Made by a program: the position numbers and the translations under genes. Below, piece after piece: positions 28,909 through 37,287 of a stretch of DNA of 64,000 nt. The notes beneath the pieces are model-generated. The model saw nothing but the letters and a program-made list of their open reading frames with translations, was not told the origin of the DNA and ran no database searches. Within the stretch, counting starts at the first letter, position 1. Each line of letters starts with the position of its first letter. The stretch comes from Pseudoalteromonas sp. DL-6 (lineage in GTDB: Bacteria > Pseudomonadota > Gammaproteobacteria > Enterobacterales > Alteromonadaceae), in NCBI RefSeq assembly GCF_004328665.1, contig NZ_CP019770.1:1302001-1366000 (forward strand). The letters run 5' to 3'.

Positions 28909-29610
28909 GTGAATAGTTTAAAGCGTTATATATATATGCTATCAGATAGGGCCAGAGCAAGAAGGGCTGAGCTGTTCAATAAACACTTTGATATTAGCCT
29001 AGATACAAAGATTTTGGATCTGGGTTCAGAGTCAGGAGATAATATAGCTAAAGTTTTAGAAGGCTGTAACTATTCTGCAAGCAATGTTTATGTTGCTGAC
29101 ATTGCAAAAGACCAAGTTTCGAAAGCTCACAAAGTATATGGCTTCAATCCAGTAGTTATCAATGCAGAAGGGGAGTTACCGTTTCCAGATGAATATTTTG
29201 ATATCGTTTATTGCTCCTCAGTTTTAGAACATGTAACAGTAGATAAAAAATTTGTATGGAGTATTGTCTCGGGTAAAGAATTTAAACGCAAAGCAAGCAA
29301 GAACCAGCTAATTTTTTCTAATGAAATAAAGCGTATTGGTAAGCAATATTTTGTGCAAACACCAAACAAAAATTTTCTAATTGAAAGCCATAGTTGGTTA
29401 CCCTTAGCTTCTCATCTACCTAGGTGTATATTGATCCGCCTACTAAAGTTTACAAATTCATTTTGGATAAAAAAAACAACACCGGATTGGCATTTGTTGA
29501 CATCTCATGAATTACAGTCTCTTTTTGAAGATTCTATAATTGAATGTGAAAAATATTTGGCTATCACTAAATCCATCATTGCAATAAAATCAGCTAAAAA
29601 TAAAAACTAA
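28909..29610 (+). CDS. Class I SAM-dependent methyltransferase
   Basis: A 233-residue protein with methyltransferase motif I ILDLGSESGDN (residues about 35-45), an acidic residue in YVADIAKDQ, and motif IV-like FDIVYCSSVLEHV. Start is GTG at 28909; both nearby ATGs run into stops after a few codons, and AAGGATG provides a ribosome site. Placed at the end of the sugar-gene block, it probably methylates a sugar of the repeat unit, but a different substrate cannot be excluded. Confidence 0.8.
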   Translation: MNSLKRYIYMLSDRARARRAELFNKHFDISLDTKILDLGSESGDNIAKVLEGCNYSASNVYVADIAKDQVSKAHKVYGFNPVVINAEGELPFPDEYFDIVYCSSVLEHVTVDKKFVWSIVSGKEFKRKASKNQLIFSNEIKRIGKQYFVQTPNKNFLIESHSWLPLASHLPRCILIRLLKFTNSFWIKKTTPDWHLLTSHELQSLFEDSIIECEKYLAITKSIIAIKSAKNKN

Positions 29611-29930
29611 GTTAAGATGCTTAATATAAAGTCAGTCAAAGTTTAAACCTGGTTTTACAGATAGATTAAATGTTTTGCATAAAATCTAGTGTCAGTTGAA
29701 CTTCCAGTGTTGAAATTTGTTTAATTTAAGTGTGGTTTAATCGTGGGGTTTGCTTTGTAACTTAGTGGATTAAGTAAAAATGAAGCGACAAAAAGTAAAA
29801 CGCCCAAAAAACCTTCTGTGTTGAATAAAGTTTCATATTTAAACCATTGACATGACGGTTAATATCATACATTTCAACTACTCTAGCAGAGAGAGTAATC
29901 AAATCAAATCGAATACTATTTTTAAGTTTA
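29611..29930. other. 320-base gap with a short possible gene remnant
   Basis: No complete gene. On the minus strand, 29721-29858 reads 45 codons without a stop, including a hydrophobic stretch TEGFLGVLLFVASFLLNPLS and ending in a stop at 29721-29723. That looks like the C-terminal helix of a membrane protein, but no start or ribosome site is present. It may be debris of a membrane gene, perhaps of the acyltransferase or polymerase type. The rest of the gap shows no recognisable signal. Confidence 0.3.
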
Positions 29931-30887
29931 TCATAAGATGATCTTTATTATCCTATTCAACTTTATTATGTAAAAGGAAATGAATACAGATATAACTATA
30001 GCCACTATTGTCATTGCTGTACCTTTAAAGTCTGTAATGTACCGTAATGAAGACAATACAAAGGAGTGTATAAAGTATATAGCTGATGAATATAAGGCTA
30101 TGCTTTTTGTTTTACCTTCCGTATATTTTTTTTGAAAATAAATAAAAATTAGAGGGCATATAAACATAAGAGATAGGTAGTTATCAAAAGCATCATCGCT
30201 ACCAGATGCATTAAGGTTAATAAAAGACTCTATAATCAAAAGTATAATGCCAAAAATAATACCAATGATAATGTGCGTATTCGAATAAAGGTTGTCAAGT
30301 GAATGTTTATTTATTAAGAAACCAGTACAGAAAAAAGGAAATGATAGAAAAATAAAATTACGATGGATCCAAGTTGTGTTTAAAATTTCATCAATGTTCG
30401 AGTTCTTAAATATGTGATAATTACCACTGTATTGAATTATGACACCAATGAGAAAAGTTAATACAATTAATCCGAACATGGGCAGAGTATGAATGTTTTT
30501 TAAAAGCATCAAAAGCAAAGCCGCACCGACAAGGCCCGATATATACCAAAGGTGATGGTACCCTATGATTGAAGTTATGAGTATATTAGCAATTGGTTCC
30601 GATTTTAAATAAGGTATTACAAACCAGATGGGCGCATAAAAAGCCATCCATACCAAGTAAAGGATAGTAATTTTTTTTAACCAAGTTACCTGAGTATTAT
30701 TGACTAACGAAGAATAAAAATAATAACCATTTATAATGAAAAAAATAGGTACGGCGATCCTGAATACACCATTTACAAATAAAAATTCTGCTGACTTACT
30801 ATAGTCACTTAAAAAACCAGCGTGTAAGCCTAAAACCATAAGTGCCATCGCCAGTTTAAGTATGTCAAGAGATATATTTCTTTTCAA
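29931..30887 (-). CDS. Acyltransferase 3 family membrane protein
   Basis: A roughly 318-residue protein of about ten helices. The N-terminus NISLDILKLAMALMVLGLHAGF has the conserved arginine/aspartate-to-histidine pattern of acyltransferase 3 proteins (OafA/WecH type), which O-acetylate sugars. The longer reading from 30944 has no ribosome site; a TTG at 30887 is preceded by AAGGA at a spacing of eight and starts just before the family N-terminus, so it is chosen. It is the only gene on the minus strand within the polysaccharide locus and is AT-rich, suggesting separate acquisition. Confidence 0.8.
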   Translation of the reverse strand: MKRNISLDILKLAMALMVLGLHAGFLSDYSKSAEFLFVNGVFRIAVPIFFIINGYYFYSSLVNNTQVTWLKKITILYLVWMAFYAPIWFVIPYLKSEPIANILITSIIGYHHLWYISGLVGAALLLMLLKNIHTLPMFGLIVLTFLIGVIIQYSGNYHIFKNSNIDEILNTTWIHRNFIFLSFPFFCTGFLINKHSLDNLYSNTHIIIGIIFGIILLIIESFINLNASGSDDAFDNYLSLMFICPLIFIYFQKKYTEGKTKSIALYSSAIYFIHSFVLSSLRYITDFKGTAMTIVAIVISVFISFYIIKLNRIIKIIL

Positions 30888-31242
30888 GTAACTATTCCTT
30901 GTAAACTCTAATATTATTTTCACTTTACAATTAATAATTAGCAAATACTACTTAATAAATAAAAATATAAAACAACTTAAAGGTTAACCATTTGTTAACA
31001 TTTTATGGTCATTTAGTGTTACTCCCTCTCTTTCTATATCTTTTATTTTAATATAAGTTACTGATTTTAAGTTTTATCCTTTTTTAAATCTATAATAATT
31101 GGTACTTTCGTAGTGTTTTTTATTCCTTTTGGTTTCGTTTGTATATATAATAATCTCAAGATATCTAGTGAAAACTAATTTTCATTATACAAATGACTAA
31201 AATTTGGTGCCTACGATGCACTTTTCATTTTCGAGGGATAAA

Positions 31243-33444
31243 ATGACAAATTCATTACTAAAACTTAAAAAGCTAAGCGCAGTGATCGCGCTTACTTTAG
31301 CTAGTTCTACAACACTAGCTTCAGACTTAGGCGTAGCCAATAATTTTTCAGCATTTGTTTTTGAAGATTTCAAATCGAATTTTGGCCGTGCAGATGGTGC
31401 TATTGCTGCAGGTGAAATTGACCTTAAAGGCTATAGCGTAGGTTACACTCGCCCTTACAGCCCAGAAGAATATTACCTAATTAGTGAATCTACCATCGAT
31501 TTTAAATACGGTCGCCAATACGTAGGCAGTATGATAGCCGGTGGTGGTACTGATATTCACTGGAGTGTTCGCTGGGGTATGGAGTGGGGTTCTAAAATCC
31601 TATCTAACCAAGATCTATCGGCACTGCCATTTAACTTTGATGAGCAAGAACAATACTACAAAGATTTAAGCTCAGAACTCACTGAACTAGACGAAACAGG
31701 TACAGTTTATCGTAAATGGGGCGGCCTGTATTTACAAGGTGATGGCAGTTCAGATAGGCAAGTATTTAATTTAGATGCTCGTGATTTTGCCAAAGCGCAT
31801 ACTTTTAAAGTATGGGGTATTCCTGCTGATGCAACAGTAATTTTTAATATTACGGGCGATGATAATGTAAATGTAAAAGGTAAAAGTTTTTGGCGCTTAC
31901 GCCACCATGCAAGTAAAACCGTATTTAACTTCGCTAATGCACAAAAGCTCGATATTAAAGGCAACCGTTGGCAAGGTGTAATATTAGCACCACATGCTGA
32001 TATTAGAGGTGTTTACGGTACCGCTAAAATGCCAATTGTTGGTCAAAGTTTTTATGGCTCTATGGCATTGTTGGGTGGCGAATTTAATGGTGATTTACCA
32101 TCAGTTGCAAAGCCAATCGCCCCATTTAGAATGCAACAAAAGTGGCAATGGAATACAAGTGACTTCTTGCCTGAGTCAAATCAAGTTATAACTGCGCCAG
32201 TTACTGCGCAATTAAATGATGATAATGGCGATGGTATTATTGACAATAACGATGTTGCAGATGTTTTGATATCTTCTTTTATAAGAAATACTGAGGCTGG
32301 TATCCTCAGAGCTCTAAACGGTAAAAATGGTACTGAGTTATGGTCATATTCAACAGGAGCTATTTCTGTAGATGCAGGTTATACAAGCGCCGTTGCAGAT
32401 ATTGATAACGACGGAATTGTTGAAATCATAGCTACCGATACGTTATCAAACTCAATTAAAATAGTTAATTATAAAGGCGAATTAATCAAGTTAATTGAAA
32501 AGAAAACAGCTAATTTGATTAAAAGTAATGTTGCTTTATCTGATGTTAACAATGATGGGCAAATTGATATTTTAGCAGGTGATGGTGTTTACAGCATCAA
32601 TGGAGATCTTTTATATTCTTATCTATGGACCCCTAGCCCTATAGCGGTTGATATTAATGATGATGGTTACCAAGAAGTTGTTGCTGATAGAAGTGTTCTT
32701 GATATAAACGGAGTGCCATTGTGGTCATTTGGAACCTACTTTAGATCTTGGTTCTCATCTGTTGGAAATTTCGATGAAGATGATGAGCCAGAGATTCTAG
32801 TTTCGATACCAAATTATAATACTTCTAGAAATAGTCTAACGTTATTTGAGTCTGACGGTAACATTAAGTGGGAGTTGTCCAACTTAGATAATATTGGTGG
32901 AGGTGTTCAATCTATCTCATCTTTCTTTGAAGGTGGTAAAATAGGAATTGTTTATTCAGGTTATCTTTCAGTTGATATGTATAATGCCAATGGTGAGCTT
33001 GTATGGTCAGTAGTTAATGATGATGAGTTTAGCGGTAAAATTGGAGTAAATGCATATGACTTTAATGGTGATGGCATTGATGAAGTAATTGTTCAGGATC
33101 ACTATAAAGTAAGAGTTTTAAATAGTATCAACGGTGAAATGTTATCAAGCATTCCAAATTCATCAGCTACACTTTGGGAATACCCTATAGTCGTTGACCT
33201 CGAAGGTGATAATAATGCTGAGCTGATTACTGTATCTAATAATTACGATAGTCGCTATAGTATTAACAATGGTGTAACTGTGTATGGTACAGCCGATAGC
33301 AGTAAACCTTGGAAAAATGCAACTCGTATTTGGAACCAGCACTCGTACCACCAAACAAACATTAACCAAGATGGCACAGTACCTACGGTAGAGTTGCCAA
33401 GCTGGTTAAATAACAATACTTATCGCTCTAGTACGTTAAAATAA
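31243..33444 (+). CDS. Secreted choice-of-anchor A / FG-GAP repeat protein
   Basis: A 733-residue exported protein. The start is ATG 31243 with GAGGG upstream, giving a signal peptide ending near TLASD. Residues about 28-295 match the choice-of-anchor A domain (DLGVANNFSAFVFEDF, AIAAGEIDLKGYSVGY, VILAPHADIRG). The rest holds about seven FG-GAP/VCBS-like blades with calcium-binding loops: DDNGDGIIDNND (about 325), DIDNDGIVEI (387), DVNNDGQIDI (434), DINDDGYQEV (470), DFNGDGIDEV (606). The end is ATRIWNQHSYHQTNINQDGT. No sugar enzyme motif is present. A surface or matrix protein bound to the polymer is the best inference. Confidence 0.85.
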   Translation: MTNSLLKLKKLSAVIALTLASSTTLASDLGVANNFSAFVFEDFKSNFGRADGAIAAGEIDLKGYSVGYTRPYSPEEYYLISESTIDFKYGRQYVGSMIAGGGTDIHWSVRWGMEWGSKILSNQDLSALPFNFDEQEQYYKDLSSELTELDETGTVYRKWGGLYLQGDGSSDRQVFNLDARDFAKAHTFKVWGIPADATVIFNITGDDNVNVKGKSFWRLRHHASKTVFNFANAQKLDIKGNRWQGVILAPHADIRGVYGTAKMPIVGQSFYGSMALLGGEFNGDLPSVAKPIAPFRMQQKWQWNTSDFLPESNQVITAPVTAQLNDDNGDGIIDNNDVADVLISSFIRNTEAGILRALNGKNGTELWSYSTGAISVDAGYTSAVADIDNDGIVEIIATDTLSNSIKIVNYKGELIKLIEKKTANLIKSNVALSDVNNDGQIDILAGDGVYSINGDLLYSYLWTPSPIAVDINDDGYQEVVADRSVLDINGVPLWSFGTYFRSWFSSVGNFDEDDEPEILVSIPNYNTSRNSLTLFESDGNIKWELSNLDNIGGGVQSISSFFEGGKIGIVYSGYLSVDMYNANGELVWSVVNDDEFSGKIGVNAYDFNGDGIDEVIVQDHYKVRVLNSINGEMLSSIPNSSATLWEYPIVVDLEGDNNAELITVSNNYDSRYSINNGVTVYGTADSSKPWKNATRIWNQHSYHQTNINQDGTVPTVELPSWLNNNTYRSSTLK

Positions 33445-33462
33445 AAAGTACTTTTAGCAAAT

Positions 33463-33494
33463 AAAAAGCCAATTAAGTTTTAATTGGCTTTTTA
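33463..33494 (+). terminator. Rho-independent terminator after the FG-GAP protein gene
   Basis: AAAAAGCCAATTAA-GTTT-TAATTGGCTTTTTA forms a 12-14-bp stem followed by T residues, 19 bases after the stop. It makes the FG-GAP protein gene a single-gene unit. Confidence 0.92.
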
Positions 33495-33554
33495 TTATTA
33501 AATAGTTGTTTAAAATAATTGGCAATTAGTAATCACGTTGAATTTGAGGTTTTT

Positions 33555-33953
33555 TTGTCGAACTTACAGCAAGACCCCGCTATTAGAAGTTTACTGGAGA
33601 GAATGCCTAAAAACATTCAAACTACGTTTACCGATGAACAGTTAGCGCATTTAAAAGTAGCTATTGGCGCTAGGCAGTGGGGTAATCATGCTATTGATTG
33701 TAGAGGTGTAGTTAAGTTTTTTAAATACCGTTATTACTATGTTTTTTTAGCAGGGCGAAACAGGCGTGAATTAAGCATAAAAGAGCAAAAAATAGCAAGC
33801 TTTACTCAAGCGCTTATTTTAAGTACGACGGTTACTTTTATTATTTTGTTTATATTGCTGGTTTTATATTTACTTAAATCGGCATTGGGAATTGATATTT
33901 TTTCAGGTTATTCGTTTGGGATTTGGAGTTGGTTTAAAGGGTTATTTAATTAA
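33555..33953 (+). CDS. Small conserved membrane protein of unknown function
   Basis: A 132-residue protein if TTG 33555 is the start (GAGG five bases upstream; reads MSNLQQDPAIRSLL); TTG 33519 is an alternative. Features: ERMPKNIQTTFTDEQLAHLKVAIGARQWGNHAIDCRG, a basic YRYYYVFLAGRNRREL segment, and one strong membrane helix (about residues 80-105). Similar small proteins near polysaccharide genes are, I believe, sometimes misnamed 3-phosphoshikimate carboxyvinyltransferase; nothing here supports that enzyme. Function unknown; position before the phosphoglycosyltransferase suggests an envelope role. Confidence 0.7.
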   Translation: MSNLQQDPAIRSLLERMPKNIQTTFTDEQLAHLKVAIGARQWGNHAIDCRGVVKFFKYRYYYVFLAGRNRRELSIKEQKIASFTQALILSTTVTFIILFILLVLYLLKSALGIDIFSGYSFGIWSWFKGLFN

Positions 33954-34056
33954 ACCTAAATAAAATGTGAGTATTTTTTTGATACTTAATGAACAAAACA
34001 AGAGTTAGCTCAAAAGTTATAAACATGAATTTTAGTACTTTTGTCGGAATCAGTAA

Positions 34057-34085
34057 TTGAACAAAATTGGCTAATACTATATTAT
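34057..34085 (+). promoter_or_regulatory. Promoter-like pair before the phosphoglycosyltransferase gene
   Basis: TTGAAC (34057-34062), a 17-base spacer and TATTAT (34080-34085) lie 59 bases upstream of the ATG at 34144. This would start the export/assembly transcript that runs to the VpsP-like gene. Confidence 0.55.
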
Positions 34086-34143
34086 CCCCGTGGATTTTGT
34101 GGGGCGTTACTCACACTGAATTAGCTATAAGGAATTAAGCGAA

Positions 34144-35547
34144 ATGACATATCCAAGGACTTTTAAACCCTCAGGTTCCTCTGATGCCAATTTTTACCGA
34201 TTGTTTGATATATTTGCGTTATTTTTAGCGTTTCAGTGCGCAGCCCTTCTTTACAATTTTAAACTTACCCCTATTTATGCCGCTTCAGCGCTAACCGTTG
34301 CATTGAGTTACTTGTACAGTGCCGAGGTTTTCTCAACTTATCGCTCTTGGCGGGCAGGTAAGTTTAAAAGCATGGTGATGTGTGCTTGGGGTAGTGTGGT
34401 GATTGCTTTTGCATTTTTATTGGTTGTTTCTTTTTTATTTAAATTTACCGAGTCGCTTTCTCGTGTAGGTATAACCATTTGGTTTATTTTAAGCGTAGTA
34501 TATTTATATATCTGGCGTTTGGGTGTGTATTTGTACAAGCGCAATCGCCGGAAATTAGGCTTATCGCAACGTAATGTTGCCATTATTGGTGCTACCGAAT
34601 CTGCTGCCTATTTACATGCTGAAATTACAAAACACGACGAATTAGGATTTAACTTTAAAGGCTTTTACGACGACAGAAACCCTGAACGCCTGTTTGAACA
34701 ACTTGAGCAACAAGGTATTGAGGGTCGTATTCAAAGTGCGGTAGATGCTGCGCGCAACGGCGAAATAGACATACTTTACATTGCATTGCCTATGAAAGCA
34801 CAAAAACGTATAGCCGATATTTTATTACAGCTAGGCGATACTACCGTAGATGTGCATATAGTGCCCGATTTTTTACTCTCAAACTTAATACATGCTCGTA
34901 TTGAACATGTGGGCGATGTAGACACGCTAAGCGTGTTTGAGGCGCCTTGTATTGGTGCTCACGAATTTATAAAACGCACTGAAGATATAGTAGTTTCAGC
35001 TATTATTGTTACTTTAATTACCCCCTTACTACTAACGATTGCTGCCGCAATAAAGCTGACATCTAAAGGGCCTATTATTTTTAAGCAAGACCGCTATGGC
35101 TTAGATGGCCGAAAAATAAAAGTGTGGAAGTTCCGCTCGATGACGGTAACCGAAAACAGCGATGTGGTAACTCAGGCCACAAAAAACGATGCACGTATTA
35201 CCCCATTAGGTGGTTTTTTACGCCGTACTAGCCTCGATGAACTGCCACAATTTATCAATGTTTTAAAAGGCGATATGTCTATTGTTGGGCCAAGGCCGCA
35301 TGCGGTTGCCCACAACGAAGAATACCGAAAAAAAGTAGAGTTTTATATGTTTAGGCATAAAACCAAACCGGGTATTACTGGTTGGGCACAAATTAACGGC
35401 TGGCGCGGCGAAACCGATACTCTCGATAAAATGGCCAAGCGAGTTGAATACGACTTACATTACATTAAACATTGGTCTTTATGGTTTGATGTTAAAATAA
35501 TTTTTATGACAATTTTTAAGGGATTTAAAAGTGAAAATGCATACTAA
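34144..35547 (+). CDS. Undecaprenyl-phosphate glucose phosphotransferase (WcaJ/WbaP-like)
   Basis: This polyprenyl-phosphate hexose-1-phosphate transferase starts each repeat unit by moving, most likely, Glc-1-P from UDP-Glc to undecaprenyl phosphate. The 467-residue product has four N-terminal helices (about residues 20-125), a Rossmann-like CoA-binding segment (VAIIGATESAAYL), and the C-terminal catalytic domain (from about 278) with KVWKFRSMTV, RRTSLDELPQFINVLKGDMSIVGPRP-type core, and KPGITGWAQINGWRGET. AAGGAATTAAGCGAA precedes the ATG. Choice of glucose over galactose is inferred from galU and the domain layout. Confidence 0.92.
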   Translation: MTYPRTFKPSGSSDANFYRLFDIFALFLAFQCAALLYNFKLTPIYAASALTVALSYLYSAEVFSTYRSWRAGKFKSMVMCAWGSVVIAFAFLLVVSFLFKFTESLSRVGITIWFILSVVYLYIWRLGVYLYKRNRRKLGLSQRNVAIIGATESAAYLHAEITKHDELGFNFKGFYDDRNPERLFEQLEQQGIEGRIQSAVDAARNGEIDILYIALPMKAQKRIADILLQLGDTTVDVHIVPDFLLSNLIHARIEHVGDVDTLSVFEAPCIGAHEFIKRTEDIVVSAIIVTLITPLLLTIAAAIKLTSKGPIIFKQDRYGLDGRKIKVWKFRSMTVTENSDVVTQATKNDARITPLGGFLRRTSLDELPQFINVLKGDMSIVGPRPHAVAHNEEYRKKVEFYMFRHKTKPGITGWAQINGWRGETDTLDKMAKRVEYDLHYIKHWSLWFDVKIIFMTIFKGFKSENAY

Positions 35548-36745
35548 TAAAATTACATCTTTAGTTGTAGCATTAGGGCTCTCTGCTCCTGTTGTTGCTG
35601 TTGAGCTACCCGTAGGTAGTATTATTACCAAAGATGGCGCTGAGGTTACACCTACGCTACAGCTAGGCGTAAGCAGCAACGACAACTTTTTTATGACACC
35701 GTCGGCCACTCAGTCACGTTTAATATGGAATGTAGCGCCAAGTTTAAATACATTAATTGAAGATGGCCCAGACAGCTATAAATTTGATATTGCCTCAAGC
35801 ACGTCGTTTCATAATAAAGACACCACCGATAACTTTACACAGGTTAATATTGGGGCAGGTGTACATAAAGAGTTTACCAGTCAACACCGCCTTGATGTAA
35901 TAGGCGATAGTGACTGGCTATATGAGCCGCGCGGTGCAGGCTTAACCGAAGGCCAAGGCAGTGCCATAAATGAGCTGGTGCATTATCAGCAGCAAAGTTT
36001 AAACGCTCGTTACGAATACGGCGCATTAAGTTCAAAGGCGCAGCTTGCTTTAATAACGGGTTACTATAATAAAAATTATCAAAACTTTACGGCAATCTCG
36101 CAATTCCGAGATTACGATAAGCCGATGCTAGGTATTATTGGTTATTATAATACTCAAGCAGGCACGCGGGCATTTTTAGAAGTAAAGCAAGAAAACTACC
36201 ATTATGATGTAATTGACTCAAATGGAATTACCCGTGACTCAGATGACGTAAAAGTATTATTAGGTATGGAGTGGGAAGCCACTGCCATTACTACTGGCTC
36301 GTTTAAAGTGGGTTATCAAAATAAAGATTTTGAGTCAAACCTACGTGATAACTTTAGCGGTTTAAGCTGGGAAGCTGCTGCTGTTTGGAAGCCATTAACC
36401 TATACAACGTTACAACTGGTTACTAGCCGTGCCGCTAAAGACCCTTTATTAGAAGGCGATTACATTCGCGAGAGTGTTTATGGTGCTACGTGGCAACATG
36501 AATGGAGCGACTATTTAAGCTCGGTAGTAAGTGCTAATTACATAGATCAAAAGTACTCGGGTAACTTTAATCGAAAAGACAAAGTTAAAAATGCTCGCTT
36601 AGGCTTAAATTATTTAGCCACAAATTTTGGCATGGTTAGTGGTTATGTAGACTTTATAGACCGTGATTCTACTAGGGCGGATATTGAGTTTGACCGTGTA
36701 ATAGTCGGCCTTAATTTTACATTTGCATTAAAGAGTAATAAATGA
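35531..36745 (+). CDS. Outer-membrane beta-barrel protein of the polysaccharide locus
   Basis: A 404-residue exported protein with a short signal peptide (TNKITSLVVALGLSAPVVAVE) and alternating amphipathic strands ending in the C-terminal pattern VIVGLNFTFALKSNK, typical of barrels assembled by BAM. It resembles EpsL-type or BBP2-family barrels found beside Wza-like genes. Start is GTG 35531 with AAGGGA upstream (ATG 35537 also possible); it overlaps the phosphoglycosyltransferase gene by 17 bases. Proposed role: part of the outer-membrane exit channel. Confidence 0.8.
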   Translation: MKMHTNKITSLVVALGLSAPVVAVELPVGSIITKDGAEVTPTLQLGVSSNDNFFMTPSATQSRLIWNVAPSLNTLIEDGPDSYKFDIASSTSFHNKDTTDNFTQVNIGAGVHKEFTSQHRLDVIGDSDWLYEPRGAGLTEGQGSAINELVHYQQQSLNARYEYGALSSKAQLALITGYYNKNYQNFTAISQFRDYDKPMLGIIGYYNTQAGTRAFLEVKQENYHYDVIDSNGITRDSDDVKVLLGMEWEATAITTGSFKVGYQNKDFESNLRDNFSGLSWEAAAVWKPLTYTTLQLVTSRAAKDPLLEGDYIRESVYGATWQHEWSDYLSSVVSANYIDQKYSGNFNRKDKVKNARLGLNYLATNFGMVSGYVDFIDRDSTRADIEFDRVIVGLNFTFALKSNK

Positions 36746-37263
36746 AGGTTAAAATTTTAATAGCTTTAATATTTATATTGAGCTTTTGTAGTTTTGCCAA
36801 TGATTCGCAAAACTACATTTTAGGGGCCGGTGATAAAATAGAAATAAAAGTATTTGGTCAGCCTGATTTAGATGTAACCTCACTGCTTGGCAATAGCGGT
36901 GAAATTAATTACCCATTTTTAGGTAAAGTTAAACTAGTGGGTTTAAGTGTTTCGCAAGTTGAGCAAACCATAAGCGAAGGCTTACAGCCTGATTATTTAG
37001 TAAACCCTAATGTGTATGCGCAAGTAGTCGAATATCGCCCATTTTATATACATGGTGAAGTTAAAGAGCCTGGGGCTTACCCTTATCAACCCGCTATGAC
37101 GGTGAACCAAGCAATAGCATTAGCCGGTGGATTAACCGAGCGTGCTTCGGTTGATAAAATTTATATTTTTAAAGAGCAAACCAAACAGCAGCAACAAAAG
37201 GGTAGTTTAAACAGCCAAATTGCAGCGGGTGACACCATAAAAATAGAACAGCGCTTGTTTTAA
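36742..37263 (+). CDS. Short Wza-like polysaccharide export protein
   Basis: A 173-residue periplasmic protein with a signal peptide, the Poly_export domain (YILGAGDKIEIKVFGQPDLDV) and one SLBB domain (FYIHGEVKEPGAYPYQPAMTVNQAIALAGG). Full Wza is about 380 residues, a lipoprotein with several SLBB domains and a C-terminal helix that forms the outer-membrane pore. Here the pore helix is absent and LSFC is a poor lipobox. The ATGA overlap with the barrel gene suggests that the barrel supplies the missing outer-membrane part. Confidence 0.88.
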   Translation: MKVKILIALIFILSFCSFANDSQNYILGAGDKIEIKVFGQPDLDVTSLLGNSGEINYPFLGKVKLVGLSVSQVEQTISEGLQPDYLVNPNVYAQVVEYRPFYIHGEVKEPGAYPYQPAMTVNQAIALAGGLTERASVDKIYIFKEQTKQQQQKGSLNSQIAAGDTIKIEQRLF

Positions 37264-37287
37264 GCAGTTTAAGGCAGTAATTAAAAA

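Noticed and set aside
34086..34104. CCCC...GGGG hairpin before the phosphoglycosyltransferase gene as a JUMPstart site
   Set aside because: Only four base pairs are secure and the GGTAGC core is absent.
36742..37263. Truncation or frameshift of a full-length wza
   Set aside because: The frame is intact, ends just before wzc and is coupled to the barrel gene; short export proteins of this size are known, so it is not called broken.
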